Origin: Streptomyces sp. NBC_01283
GTDB taxonomy: Bacteria; Actinomycetota; Actinomycetes; Streptomycetales; Streptomycetaceae
Length of the DNA stretch: 64,000 nt
Reading direction: 5' to 3'
Assembly: GCF_041435335.1 (NCBI RefSeq)
Contig: NZ_CP108430.1
Coordinates: forward strand, 6,981,001 to 7,045,000
Part shown: positions 8,222 through 17,237 of the stretch, one piece after another
How the letters are laid out: each line of letters starts with the position of its first letter
Numbering within the stretch: position 1 is the stretch's first letter
Translations under genes and position numbers: made by a program
Notes under the pieces: generated by a model
The model's database searches: none
The model's input: only the letters and a program-made list of their open reading frames with translations
Told to the model about the DNA's origin: nothing

Positions 8222-8962
8222 ACGATGGACGAGGGTTACGTACGCGACAGCTACCTCCTCGACCTCGCCGACCGGTTGCGGGAGCACGGGCTGCCCGCCG
8301 ACCGCATCGAGGCCACCGTCGCGGATCTCGGCGCGCACCTCGACGAGTCGGACGGGGCCGACCCGGAGGCCGAGTTCGGCCCGGTCGACGCGTTCGCCCG
8401 CGAGCTCGCCCCGGCCGGGGGAGTGCGGCACGACGCCCCCGAGCCGCACGTCGAGACCTGGCGGTGGACCGCCGACACGTACGTCGACGAGGGGCTCCTG
8501 AACCGGTTCGGCGGCGAGGGCTGGGAGGTCGAGCGAGTCGACGCCCTCGGCCGCTTCGTCAGCCACCGTGACCTGGAGCGGCCGCAGCGCTGGGAGTACC
8601 GGCGTGAGCTGGTCACGCGGGGGCGCGAAGGCCTCGACGAGCGACTGGCCCCGGACGGCTGGGAGGCCTGCGGGAACTGGATCGTCTACGCGTGGTTCAA
8701 GCGGCCGGTGGCGGCGAGCCTGGGGCCCGGCGCGGACATCCCGGCGCCGCCGGAGGTGCCCGACCGGTGGCGCTTCTTCAGCCGGCGCTTCTACGCGCTG
8801 GTGGCCGTCGCCGCCGTGGCTGTCGTTGTGGCGGGCGTCGCCGTCGCCGTGGACGACGGGGACGCCGGCAGCGGTCTCGGTTTCACCGGCGGACTGCTCG
8901 TGGGCGCCGTGGTGCCACTCGCCGCCCTGTGGGGCCTGCAGGCCTGGCGCTCACGGGGCTGA
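8150..8962 (+). CDS. HAAS-domain membrane protein downstream of PadR
   Basis: The 270-residue product starts inside the PadR stop. Residues 1-24 are a repeat of MND(A/T)-type tetrapeptides encoded by six 12-bp units, so any of several in-frame ATGs could be the real start; the conserved part begins at MDEGYVRD. Residues 30-85 (YLLDLADRLREHGLPADRIEATVADLG) resemble the HAAS helical domain that pairs with PadR regulators. A middle domain with repeated GGEGWEVE and LAPDGWEACG segments follows. Two transmembrane helices lie near residues 207-225 and 240-260. It probably modulates PadR or the CPBP protein; its function is unknown. Confidence 0.8.
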   Translation: MNDAMNDAKNEAMNEAMNDTMNDATMDEGYVRDSYLLDLADRLREHGLPADRIEATVADLGAHLDESDGADPEAEFGPVDAFARELAPAGGVRHDAPEPHVETWRWTADTYVDEGLLNRFGGEGWEVERVDALGRFVSHRDLERPQRWEYRRELVTRGREGLDERLAPDGWEACGNWIVYAWFKRPVAASLGPGADIPAPPEVPDRWRFFSRRFYALVAVAAVAVVVAGVAVAVDDGDAGSGLGFTGGLLVGAVVPLAALWGLQAWRSRG

Positions 8963-8971
8963 CCTCCGCGC

Positions 8972-9003
8972 GCGGGGTGCCGTCCCGATCACCGGCACCC
9001 CGC
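8972..9003. terminator. Bidirectional hairpin terminator
   Basis: GCGGGGTGCCG and CGGCACCCCGC form a perfect 11-bp stem with a 10-base loop. It sits between the convergent HAAS-protein and penicillin-binding-protein genes and can serve both. Confidence 0.75.
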
Positions 9004-9025
9004 GGAGCTCGGCACGGCCCAGGGG

Positions 9026-10474
9026 CTACGACGTCAGGGCCGCCTGCATCATCGCCTTCGCGATCGGCGCCGCCAGGCCGTTTCCGCTGACCTCTGACCG
9101 TGCCGCGTCCGACGACTCGATGATGACCGCCACCGCGACCTCCTTGCCGTCGCCGCCCTTGGCGTACGAGGTGAACCAGGCGTACGGCGTCTTGCTGTTG
9201 TTCTCGCCGTGCTGGGCCGTGCCCGTCTTGCCGCCCACCTCCGCGCCACTGATCTGCGCGTTCGTGCCCGTGCCAGTCCCGACGACCGTCTCCATCGCCG
9301 ACTGCAGCTGGTTCGCCGTGCCCTCGCTCATCACCCGCTGCGAGTCGGCGTCGTCGTACGAATCGAGGACATCGCCGTCCGAGTCGGTGATCTGGGACAC
9401 CATGTGCGGCGCGACCAGCTCACCGCCGTTGGCGATCGCCCCCGAGACCATCGACATCTGCAGCGGCGTCGCCGTCACGTCGAACTGGCCGATGCCGGTC
9501 AGCGCCGTCTGGGCCTTGTCCATGTCCGACGGGTACACGCTCTCGGACGCGCGCACCGGCACGTCCAGCTTGTCGGTGTTGAAGCCCATCTTCTCGGCCA
9601 TCGACTTGACCTTGTCCTGGCCCAGGTCGACGGCGATCTTCGCGAAGACGTTGTTGCACGAGTACTGCAGCGCCGTACGGATCGTGGCGTTCTCGCAGGG
9701 CGCGCTCGCGCTCTCGTTCTTCAGGACCGTGCGCGTGCCGGGCAGCGTGTACGGGTTCGGACTGTCGGTCTTCGTGTCCGCCGAACCGTAGAGCCCGTCC
9801 TCCAGGGCCGCCGCCGCGACGACCAGCTTGAACGTCGAACCCGGCGGCAGCGGCTGCCGCAGCGCACGGTTGACCAGCGGCTTGTCCTCGTCCTTGAGGA
9901 GCGACTGCCACTCCTTGGAGTCCGTGGAACCGCTGATCTTCGAGGGGTCGTACGACGGCGTCGACACCATGCCGAGGATCTTGCCCGTCTTCGGGTCGAC
10001 GGCGACCGCCGCGCCCTTCTTGTCGCCGAGCGCCTTGTACGCGGCCTTCTGCACCGCCGGGTCGATCGTCGTGACCACGTCACCCGGGTCGGCGCGCTTG
10101 TTGGTCACCGTGTCCAGCGGGTTCTTCAGCCGGGTGTCGGTGCCGTCGAGGACGTCCTTGTAGATGCCCTCGAGCTGCGTCGCCCCGTACACCTGCGAGC
10201 TGTAGCCCGTGACGGACGAGTACAGGTCACCGTCCTTGTAGGTGCGCTTGTACTTGAGGTCGCTGCCCTTCGTCCGCTCGGAGCCGGTGACGGTGTCACC
10301 GCCCACGATGATGTCGCCCAGCGGGTTCGCGTACTGCTCGATCACGTTGCGCCGGTTCTTCTTGTCGTCCGCGAGTGCCTTCGAGTCGTAGAACTGCACC
10401 CACGTCGCCCGCACGAGGAGGGCGAGCACGAGCAGCAGCGTGAAGACCGAGGCGTTCCTGATCGTCTTGTTCAT
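9026..10474 (-). CDS. Class B penicillin-binding protein 2 (PbpA-like D,D-transpeptidase)
   Basis: The 482-residue protein has one N-terminal membrane anchor (about residues 8-24), a dimerisation domain and a C-terminal transpeptidase domain outside the cell. The penicillin-binding motifs are all present: STFK (Ser213), SCN (272-274) and KTG (416-418). It cross-links peptidoglycan in septal or polar growth. Length and layout fit the actinobacterial PbpA group, not FtsI, which is longer and carries a PASTA-like tail. It is transcribed in the same direction as the two-component genes, 94 bp after the regulator stop, so it could be their target or lie in their operon. Confidence 0.92.
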   Translation of the reverse strand: MNKTIRNASVFTLLLVLALLVRATWVQFYDSKALADDKKNRRNVIEQYANPLGDIIVGGDTVTGSERTKGSDLKYKRTYKDGDLYSSVTGYSSQVYGATQLEGIYKDVLDGTDTRLKNPLDTVTNKRADPGDVVTTIDPAVQKAAYKALGDKKGAAVAVDPKTGKILGMVSTPSYDPSKISGSTDSKEWQSLLKDEDKPLVNRALRQPLPPGSTFKLVVAAAALEDGLYGSADTKTDSPNPYTLPGTRTVLKNESASAPCENATIRTALQYSCNNVFAKIAVDLGQDKVKSMAEKMGFNTDKLDVPVRASESVYPSDMDKAQTALTGIGQFDVTATPLQMSMVSGAIANGGELVAPHMVSQITDSDGDVLDSYDDADSQRVMSEGTANQLQSAMETVVGTGTGTNAQISGAEVGGKTGTAQHGENNSKTPYAWFTSYAKGGDGKEVAVAVIIESSDAARSEVSGNGLAAPIAKAMMQAALTS

Positions 10475-10568
10475 CCCATAAAAGGACGAGCGGCCCGGAC
10501 GTATTCGTTCCGTTCTGCCGGGTTTCTCAGAGATTCCTCATACTGCGGGGACACACGCGACCGTGGGC

Positions 10569-11243
10569 TCAGTCGGCGTTCATGAAGCCCGCCTCGTACG
10601 CCGCGATCACCGCCTGCGTGCGGTCCCGTGCCCCCGTCTTGGCCAGCACCGCGGCCACGTGCGTCTTCACCGTCGCCGGGCCCACGCCCATCCGCCCGGC
10701 GATCTCCGCGTTGGTCAGGCCCTCCGCCATCAGCCGCAGCACCTCGCTCTCGCGCCCCGTCAGCCGGGCCACCCAGGCAGGTGGCGCGGGCTTGGCGCGC
10801 GCGTGCTCGGCGGCCAGGGCGCGCACCGCCGCGGGGAAGAGCAGCGAGTCGCTGCGCGCGACCAGCCGTACCGCCTGCACCAGCGAGTCCGCGTCGGCCC
10901 GCTTCAGCAGGAACCCCGAGGCCCCCGCCCGCAGTGCCTCGTACACATAGGAGTCGTTCTCGAAGGTCGTCACGACCACGATGCGCGGCGGGTCGGCCTG
11001 CGTCCCCAGGATCTGCTCGGTGGCCCGGATGCCGTCGATCTCCGGCATGCGTACGTCCATGAGCACCACGTCGGGCCGCAGCTCGCGCACGACGGACACC
11101 GCCTCCGCGCCGCTCGCCGCCTCGCCGACGACCTCCAGGTCGGGCTCGGCGGAGAGGATCACGCGCAGGGCGGTGCGCACCATGCGCTCGTCGTCGGCGA
11201 GGACGATGCGGATGGGGGCGGGGGCCGAGGCCGTCTCGGTCAT
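10569..11243 (-). CDS. LuxR/NarL-family response regulator
   Basis: The 224-residue protein has an N-terminal receiver domain: the DDE acid triad start (VLADDERMVR), the phosphoacceptor Asp in VVLMDVRMPEIDG and Lys in GFLLKRAD. A C-terminal LuxR-type helix-turn-helix follows (LTGRESEVLRLMAEGLTNAEIAGRMGVG). I start at the ATG at 11243, which overlaps the histidine kinase stop by 4 nt. It is the cognate partner of that kinase and probably binds DNA as a phosphorylated dimer. Targets are not visible; the upstream membrane protein and downstream PBP are the likeliest. Confidence 0.93.
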   Translation of the reverse strand: MTETASAPAPIRIVLADDERMVRTALRVILSAEPDLEVVGEAASGAEAVSVVRELRPDVVLMDVRMPEIDGIRATEQILGTQADPPRIVVVTTFENDSYVYEALRAGASGFLLKRADADSLVQAVRLVARSDSLLFPAAVRALAAEHARAKPAPPAWVARLTGRESEVLRLMAEGLTNAEIAGRMGVGPATVKTHVAAVLAKTGARDRTQAVIAAYEAGFMNAD

Positions 11244-12523
11244 GGGTGTGCGGGTCCTTTCAGGGGGAGGTGTACGTCCACGCGCCACACCCCGTCGACG
11301 GGTCCCGCCCGCACGGTGCCGCCGAGGAGCCTGGCCCGGTCGGTGACGCCGCGCAGGCCGTGGCCGCCGCCGGGGCGGGACGCGGGGGTTTCGTGGGGCA
11401 GCGGGTTCTCCGCGAGGATCGCCAGATCGGCGCCGTCCAGGGCGATCCGCAGGGTCACCGGGGCGTCGGGGCCCGCGTGCCGCAGCGCGTTGCTCAGGCT
11501 CTCCTGGACGATGCGGTAGGCCTCGCGGGACACCATCGGGGGCAGGGCGTCCGCGCCTTCGGGGCCCAGCTCAACCGTGGCCTTCACCCGCAGGCCGCCC
11601 GCGCGGGTGCGCTTGAGGAGCCCGTCGAGATCGGCGGAGAGGGTGGGGGCGGGGGCGGTCGGACCCGCCTGGCCGCCGCCCTCCCGCAACACCCCGAGGA
11701 CCGCGTCGAGTTCGCCCACCGTGCGCCGCGTCGTCTCCTCGATGGCGGTCAGCGCCTCGCGGACGAACTCCGGGTCGCGGTCCAGGACCCGGCGGGCGGC
11801 GCTCGCCTGCAGCGTGACCGCGCTCAGGGCGTGGCCCACCGAGTCGTGCAGCTCCCGCGCGAGCCGGTTGCGCACGGCGAGGTCCGCGGCGCGCTGCTCG
11901 GCCGCCGCGAGCCGGTCGGCGGGCGAAGGGCCGAGGAGATCGGGCGCCCAGCGCGCGAGCAGGCCCCCGGCCGCCGCCGCGCACCCCGCGAGCGCGACGA
12001 GGGAGACGATCCCGGCGACCGGGCAGAGCGCGAGCGCCCAGCCCTCGTTCAGGACCTCCGGCGTCCCGGCCCGGCTGTCCCGCAGTGCCGGGGCGAAGGG
12101 CAGCACGATCAGCACCGCCGCGAACGGCGGCAGCGCCAGGGACATCCCGCTGATGATCCCGCCGAACCCGAGGTGCAGCGTGAACCACGCGACGGTGCGC
12201 CCGCGTGCCTGCCGGGACCGTGCGGGCCCGTCGGCGAGTGCGTCGCCCGGCACGTCGCACAGCGCGCGCACCGCGGCCACCGACATGGGGCGCGTGAGCG
12301 GGAAGAGCGCGGTGATCGCGGCGAGCGGCAACCCCAGGGCGAACGCGCCGAGTTGGGAGGTGAGCGAGCCGAACACGTTGTCCTCGCCGAGCAGCGGCCC
12401 GACGATGACGGACCCCACGAAGACGTACGGCATGGCGAGTGCGCCGCCGAGGATCAGATGGATCCACCGGCGCCGGGCCCGCCGCCCGAACAGGACCGGC
12501 AGAGCTGCCGCGAGAGCCTTCAC
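11240..12523 (-). CDS. NarL-type sensor histidine kinase
   Basis: The 427-residue kinase has about six membrane helices in its first 200 residues with little extracellular loop, so it may sense within the membrane. The HisKA_3 dimerisation helix carries RELHDSVGHALS, whose His is phosphorylated. The HATPase part has the N box (IVQESLSNALRHAG) and the G box (GHGLRGVTDRARLLGG). I start at the GTG at 12523, overlapping the membrane protein stop (GTGA). It is co-transcribed with the membrane protein upstream and the response regulator downstream. The layout recalls kinases that work with a dedicated membrane partner. Confidence 0.9.
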   Translation of the reverse strand: MKALAAALPVLFGRRARRRWIHLILGGALAMPYVFVGSVIVGPLLGEDNVFGSLTSQLGAFALGLPLAAITALFPLTRPMSVAAVRALCDVPGDALADGPARSRQARGRTVAWFTLHLGFGGIISGMSLALPPFAAVLIVLPFAPALRDSRAGTPEVLNEGWALALCPVAGIVSLVALAGCAAAAGGLLARWAPDLLGPSPADRLAAAEQRAADLAVRNRLARELHDSVGHALSAVTLQASAARRVLDRDPEFVREALTAIEETTRRTVGELDAVLGVLREGGGQAGPTAPAPTLSADLDGLLKRTRAGGLRVKATVELGPEGADALPPMVSREAYRIVQESLSNALRHAGPDAPVTLRIALDGADLAILAENPLPHETPASRPGGGHGLRGVTDRARLLGGTVRAGPVDGVWRVDVHLPLKGPAHP

Positions 12524-13557
12524 GCGGGGTGCCGCGGTGCCGGGACGGACGCTCCCGCCCGCTCCTTGAGGAAGGACGCCCCGAGGGCGGCCACCAGTAT
12601 CCCGGCGATCATCTGCACAGAGTAGGTCAGGAGCATTCCCGCCGTCGGCTGCCGGGCGATGTCGTCCACGCCGACGACCGAGGCGAGCAGCAGCCAGCCG
12701 CCCCAGCAGGCGATCGCGCCCGAGCCGAGCCAGCCCAGGGCGAGCGGCACCCTGACGGACAGGGCGGGAGCCCACCGGAAGGCGAGGAGCAGCCCGCCGG
12801 CCACGGCCGCGGCGAGGTAGACCATGTCCAGCGCCTCAAGGACGTAGAAGTCGGTCGTACGCCCCTCGATCCGCTCCTCGTTGAGGCCGACGGTGGAGCC
12901 GCTGATCCAGAGAACGTGCATCGCCAGGGGGACGAGGGCGAGCAGGGCAGCGGTGAGGGCGGCGCCTCGCTGGGGGCTCCGGCGGCCGGTGGCGGTGCGG
13001 GGCAGATCCTCCACGCGGCCCCGCCACACATGTCCCCAGCGGTCCCGTGCGTAGAGGACGAACAGGGCGCCGAGGGTGAGGCCCTGGAGGATGAAGCCGC
13101 CGTAGACGACGCCGAAGACCCAGTCGTCGAGAAAGGCACCACCGCTGTCGCCGCTCCCCGACGAGGGGTCGTCGACGCTGCCGCCCAGCGCCCTGACCAG
13201 GAGCTGGAGCGGGAACCCGGCCATGATCGGCGTCAGCAGCCCGGTGGCGGTCCACATGGGCAAGGCGAGCAGCCAGGCAGGGGTCCGCAGGCCCCAGGGG
13301 CGGGTCAGGAGCAGCGCGAGCACGATGACGCTCGCGTCCATGAGGAGGGTGAGGCCGTTGGCGAAGACCATGGTGCCGCGGTGGTCGAGGAGGCTGCTGC
13401 CCTCGGGGATGCCGATGTGGCTGCCCGCGATCCACGCGATCTTGAGGGTGAGGTAGGGGAGGGACGCCAGGACGGCGAGGGTCCGCAGGGCGCGGCGGGA
13501 GCGGGGCGTGTCCGTGGGCGCAGTGACCGGCGGGGCGGGGACGAGTGTCTGGCTCAT
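12520..13557 (-). CDS. Polytopic membrane protein of unknown function, first gene of the two-component operon
   Basis: I do not recognise a family for this 345-residue protein. About eight to nine hydrophobic segments can be seen: residues about 26-44, 67-83, 92-112, 147-170, 205-220, 245-262, 275-295 and 305-330. The two halves share the pattern KIAWIAGSHIGIPE and HVLWISGSTVGLNEE, which suggests an internal duplication with WIxGSxxGxxE-like loops facing the same side. Its stop overlaps the kinase start, so it is a good candidate for sensory partner or output of the pair. It starts at the ATG at 13557. Confidence 0.75.
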   Translation of the reverse strand: MSQTLVPAPPVTAPTDTPRSRRALRTLAVLASLPYLTLKIAWIAGSHIGIPEGSSLLDHRGTMVFANGLTLLMDASVIVLALLLTRPWGLRTPAWLLALPMWTATGLLTPIMAGFPLQLLVRALGGSVDDPSSGSGDSGGAFLDDWVFGVVYGGFILQGLTLGALFVLYARDRWGHVWRGRVEDLPRTATGRRSPQRGAALTAALLALVPLAMHVLWISGSTVGLNEERIEGRTTDFYVLEALDMVYLAAAVAGGLLLAFRWAPALSVRVPLALGWLGSGAIACWGGWLLLASVVGVDDIARQPTAGMLLTYSVQMIAGILVAALGASFLKERAGASVPAPRHPA

Positions 13558-13706
13558 GCCCCCTACGCTCCCGGCGCGGGGCTCTGCGCACGTCGTGCGT
13601 GGCGATGATCCGGGTCCGCCGTGCGGGGGAGGGGGCAGCCGGTCCTGTGATCGAGGACGGGGTCGGCCCGTCCCGCGGTCGGGGACGGGGCCGGCCCGTC
13701 GCCGGC

Positions 13707-14183
13707 CTACTCCAGGATCAGGACCGCCTCGTCGATCTCCTCGCCCCGCGCATGCGCGAAGCCCCGCGCGGCGGCGGTGACCCGGAAACCGCACTTCTCC
13801 AGGACCCGCAGGGATCCCGCGTTGTCCGCCGCCGCTCGGGCGTACAGCGGCCGCTCCGGCACCTCCGCGAGCAGTTCCCGCAGGGCGGCCGTGGCCAGCC
13901 CGCGGCCCCAGTACGCCCGGTCGATCCAGTACGTGACCTCGCGTTCGCCCGGCTCCCCGTACACCGCCGCGTTGCCCACGACGTCGCCGTCCGCGAGGAC
14001 CGTGCGGACGACGTCGTCCGACGCGCGGAGCCGCTTCCAGTGGGCTTCGAAAAGGTCCCGGTCGGCGGCCTTCGGCGAGGTGAACGCGGCGAGGCGGTTC
14101 GACTCGGGATCGTTCATCTGCCGGTAGAAGACCGGGAGATCGCTGTCGTGGACCGGGCGCAGACTGACATCCATACTCACCAT
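13707..14183 (-). CDS. GNAT-family N-acetyltransferase
   Basis: The 158-residue protein has a single GNAT fold. Motif A, which binds acetyl-CoA pyrophosphate, reads YWIDRAYWGRGLATAALRELL. Motif B is ARAAADNAGSLRVLEKCGFR. The RimJ/RimL-like organisation (N-x-SxRVLEKxGF) suggests acetylation of a protein N-terminus or a small amine. It starts 3 bp after the IclR stop and is probably co-transcribed with it. An alternative start is the ATG at 14174. Confidence 0.88.
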   Translation of the reverse strand: MVSMDVSLRPVHDSDLPVFYRQMNDPESNRLAAFTSPKAADRDLFEAHWKRLRASDDVVRTVLADGDVVGNAAVYGEPGEREVTYWIDRAYWGRGLATAALRELLAEVPERPLYARAAADNAGSLRVLEKCGFRVTAAARGFAHARGEEIDEAVLILE

Positions 14184-14186
14184 GGA

Positions 14187-14957
14187 TCAAAGCCTACGAG
14201 TCGCCAGTGTCAGGCGGTCCCGCGCGTCGAACAACGCGTCCTTCACCATCTGCTCGTGCGCGGGCGTAAGCCGCGCGACCGGCACGGAGCAGCTGATCGC
14301 GTCCCGCGCGGGCGTGCGGTACGGGATCGCGACGCCGAAGCAGCGCAGGCCGAGCGTGTTCTCCTCGCGGTCCACCGCGAAGCCCTGCTCGCGGACCGTG
14401 CGCAGCTCCTCGATCAGCTTCTCGCGGTCGGTGATCGTGTGCTCGGTCAGGGCGGGCAGCGTCTCCGGGAGCATCTTGCGGACCTGCTCGTCGGTGTGGG
14501 TGGCGAGCAGCGCCTTGCCCAGGGACGTCGAGTGCGCCGGGAGACGGCGGCCCACCCGCGTGAAGGGCCGCAGGTAGTGCTGCGACTGGCGCGTGGCGAG
14601 GTAGACGACGTTCGTGCCGTCGAGGCGCGCCAGGTGGATGGTCTCCGTGGTGTCGTCCGAGAGGCGGTCCAGCGTGGGACGCGCCGCCGCCACCACCTCG
14701 TCGCCGTCGATGTACGAGGTGCCCACCAGCAGGGCCCGTACCCCGATGCCGTACCGCGTGCCCGTCGCGTCCGTCTCGACCCAGCCCAGCTCCACCAGCG
14801 TACGAAGGAGCATGTAGAGACTGGACTTGGGGTAACCGACGGCTTCCTGGACGGCGGCCAAAGAGTGCATTCCGGGGCGGCCCGCGAAGTATTCGAGCAA
14901 CTCCACCGTCCGCACAGCGGACTTGACCTGTGCCCCGCCAGTCTCGCCAGCCGACAT
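14187..14957 (-). CDS. IclR-family transcriptional regulator, probable regulator of aldarate catabolism
   Basis: The 256-residue protein has an N-terminal winged helix (residues about 12-65: SAVRTVELLEYFAG, AAVQEAVGYPKSSLYMLLRTLVELGWVE) and the C-terminal GAF-like effector domain of IclR (ETIHLARLDGTNVVYLATRQS, RLPAHSTSLGKALLA, ENTLGLRCFGVAIPY). It is divergent from the ketoglutarate-semialdehyde dehydrogenase across a 136-bp region with repeated and inverted elements. The likely effector is an intermediate of glucarate or galactarate breakdown. Most such regulators repress, and lose DNA when the effector binds. Confidence 0.9.
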   Translation of the reverse strand: MSAGETGGAQVKSAVRTVELLEYFAGRPGMHSLAAVQEAVGYPKSSLYMLLRTLVELGWVETDATGTRYGIGVRALLVGTSYIDGDEVVAAARPTLDRLSDDTTETIHLARLDGTNVVYLATRQSQHYLRPFTRVGRRLPAHSTSLGKALLATHTDEQVRKMLPETLPALTEHTITDREKLIEELRTVREQGFAVDREENTLGLRCFGVAIPYRTPARDAISCSVPVARLTPAHEQMVKDALFDARDRLTLATRRL

Positions 14958-15093
14958 CGCCCTTGACCCCTTAGTTCGACGAGAAATAGTCTCCGAAGTC
15001 TCCGCTATTCATCATCGGAGACAGCGTTCAGCATATCGAACAGCCCAGGTGGGTGGCAGCACATCTGAGGCATCACCTCTGGAGGGGCCCGCG
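14958..15093. promoter_or_regulatory. Divergent operator region between the IclR regulator and KGSA dehydrogenase
   Basis: The spacer contains GTCTCCG twice in direct orientation (14989-14995 and 14999-15005) and once inverted as CGGAGAC (15016-15022). It also contains the inverted repeat GTTCAGCATATCGAAC at 15026-15041. The second element resembles 319-334 in front of kdgD. The IclR protein is the obvious candidate binder. Confidence 0.5.
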
Positions 15094-16623
15094 GTGGCAG
15101 CAGCACCAGTCTGGAGTGTCGACCCCCGAACCGGGAAGCAGCGCGAACAGGTTGCGGTCGAAGCCACAGTCCAAGAGGTGGATCAGGCGGTGCGTGCCGC
15201 ACTGGCCGCCAAGGACTCCCTGAACGACCGTGCCGTACGCGCCGCCTTCCTGCGCTCCGCGGCCGACCTGCTCGACGGAGCCAAGGATCACCTGGTGGAG
15301 GCCGCGGACGCGGAGACCGCGCTCGGTCCCGTCCGCCTCACCGGCGAACTCGCCCGCACCTGCTTCCAGTTGCGGGCCTTCGCGGACGTGGTCGACGAGG
15401 GCGGCTTCCTGGGCGTCGTCATCGACCACCCCGACAACAGCGCCACGCCGCCCATCCCGGACCTGCGGCGCTACAAGATCCCGCTCGGCGTCGTGGCCGT
15501 CTACTCCGCGTCCAACTTCCCGTTCGCCTTCTCCGTCCCCGGCGGTGACACCGCGAGCGCGCTCGCGGCGGGCTGCCCCGTGGTCGTCAAGGCGCACCCG
15601 GACCACCCGGCCACCTCCGAGCTGGTGGCGGCGACGCTGCGGCGGGCCGCGGCCCTGCACGGCATCCCCGAGGGCGTCGTCGGCCTCGTGCACGGCTTCG
15701 AGGCGGGAGTCGAGCTCGTCAAGCACCCGCTCGTGTCCGGCGCGGGCTTCACGGGCTCGATCCGTGGCGGCCGTGCCCTCTTCGACGCGGCGGCGGCCCG
15801 CCCCGTGCCGATCCCCTTCCACGGCGAGCTCGGCTCCCTCAACCCGGTCGTCGTGACCGAGGCCGCGGCGGCCGAGCGCGCGGAGGAGATCGGCGCGGGG
15901 CTCGCGGGCTCGATGACGCTCGGCGTCGGCCAGTTCTGCGTCAAGCCCGGCCTGGTCTTCGCCCCGGCGGGCGCGGGCGGCGACCGGCTCCTGAAGTCCC
16001 TGACGGAGGCGGTCAGCGACACCGAGGCCGGGGTGCTCCTCGACCACCGGATGCGGGACAACTTCGTGGCGGGCGTGCGCGAGCGCGGCGAACTCCCGGA
16101 CGTGGACGCCCCGGTGACGCCGGGCGCGGGCAGCGAGCACACGGTGAGCGCCGGGTTCCTGACGGTCCCGGCGGCGAGGCTCGCCACCGAGGGCGAGCAC
16201 GACCTGCTCCTGGAGGAGTGCTTCGGGCCGGTGACGGTCGTCGCGCGCTACGAGGACGACGCGGAGATCGCCGCCGCCCTCACCCGGCTCTCCGGCAACC
16301 TCACGGCGACGGTGCAGCTGTCCGCCGAGGAGGCGGCCGGCGAGGGGCGCGGGGCCGCGCTGCTCGCCGAGCTGACGCCGCTGGCCGGGCGCCTGCTGGT
16401 CAACGGGTGGCCGACCGGGGTCGCGGTGGCGCCCGCGCAGCACCACGGCGGTCCGTACCCGGCGACGACGTCGACCTCCACCTCCGTGGGCGGTACGGCG
16501 ATCGAACGCTGGCTGCGGCCCGTCGCGTACCAGAACACGCCCCCCGCGCTGCTGCCGCCCGAGCTGCGGGACGACAATCCGATGGGGCTGCCGCGTCGCT
16601 ACGACGGGCGCCTGGAACACTGA
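15094..16623 (+). CDS. 2,5-dioxovalerate (alpha-ketoglutaric semialdehyde) dehydrogenase, NADP-dependent
   Basis: The 509-residue aldehyde dehydrogenase oxidises 2-oxoglutarate semialdehyde, the KdgD product, to 2-oxoglutarate. The nucleotide-binding segment runs through [12 protein letters not shown] and [13 protein letters not shown]. The general base is in [10 protein letters not shown] and the catalytic Cys in [38 protein letters not shown] is the signature of this subfamily as opposed to general ALDHs. The start is the GTG at 15094 behind CTGGAGGGG. The next gene begins 5 bp after its stop. It completes the pathway that kdgD starts, 14 kb away. Confidence 0.92.
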   Translation: [509 protein letters not shown]

Positions 16624-16628
16624 CGCCC

Positions 16629-17237
16629 ATGGACGTCAATATCCCCGAACTGCCCTTCTCCCTGCGCACATACGGCCCTGACGGGAACTGGTCGTACGAC
16701 GACGGGGTGCTCACCGGCTGGGCGGGTTCCCGGCAGGACCGCTTCGTCCCGCCGACGGGCGAGGCGCTGGACCCCGCGTCGGACGCGCCGCGCCTCCTGG
16801 GCGCGCCCGAGGGGGACTTCCAGCTCATCGCCCGGGTGACGGTGGGCTTCGCGGCGGCGTTCGACGCGGGCGTCCTCTACCTCCACGTGGGCGACCGGGA
16901 GTGGGCGAAGCTCTGCCTGGAGCGGTCGCCGGACGAGGCGACGGTCTGCACGGTCGTCACCCGCGGCCGCTCCGACGACGCGAACGCGTTCGTGGTGGAC
17001 GGCAGCAGCGTCTGGCTCCGCATCAGCCGTACGGGCTCGGCGTTCGCCTTCCACGCCTCGCTGGACGGCAAGGAGTGGACGTTCGTCCGGATCTTCTCCC
17101 TGGGCGAGGAGGAGACGGCGGGCGCGGCGCTGGTCGGCTTCATGGCGCAGTCCCCTGTCGGGGAGGGGTGCGTGGTGACGTACGACGGGATCGAGTTCCG
17201 TCCGAACTGGCCCCGGGGCCTGAGAGACGGCTCCTGA
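16629..17237 (+). CDS. DUF1349 domain protein (concanavalin-like fold)
   Basis: The 202-residue protein is a single DUF1349 domain: FQLIARVTVGFAAAFDAGVLYLHVGDREWAKLCLERSPD, then VWLRISRTGSAFAFHASLDGKEWTFVR and a C-terminal GFMAQSP segment. The family has a laminin/concanavalin-like beta sandwich and is thought to bind carbohydrate. No signal peptide is seen, so it acts inside the cell. Its position 5 bp after the dehydrogenase gene suggests a shared transcript and a role with sugar acids. The true function is unknown. Confidence 0.85.
   Translation: MDVNIPELPFSLRTYGPDGNWSYDDGVLTGWAGSRQDRFVPPTGEALDPASDAPRLLGAPEGDFQLIARVTVGFAAAFDAGVLYLHVGDREWAKLCLERSPDEATVCTVVTRGRSDDANAFVVDGSSVWLRISRTGSAFAFHASLDGKEWTFVRIFSLGEEETAGAALVGFMAQSPVGEGCVVTYDGIEFRPNWPRGLRDGS

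Noticed and set aside
13557..13706. Possible small gene between the membrane protein and GNAT genes
   Set aside because: Only short frames are present, and the stretch consists of GGACGGGG/CGGCCCGTC-like repeats. No ribosome-binding site was seen.
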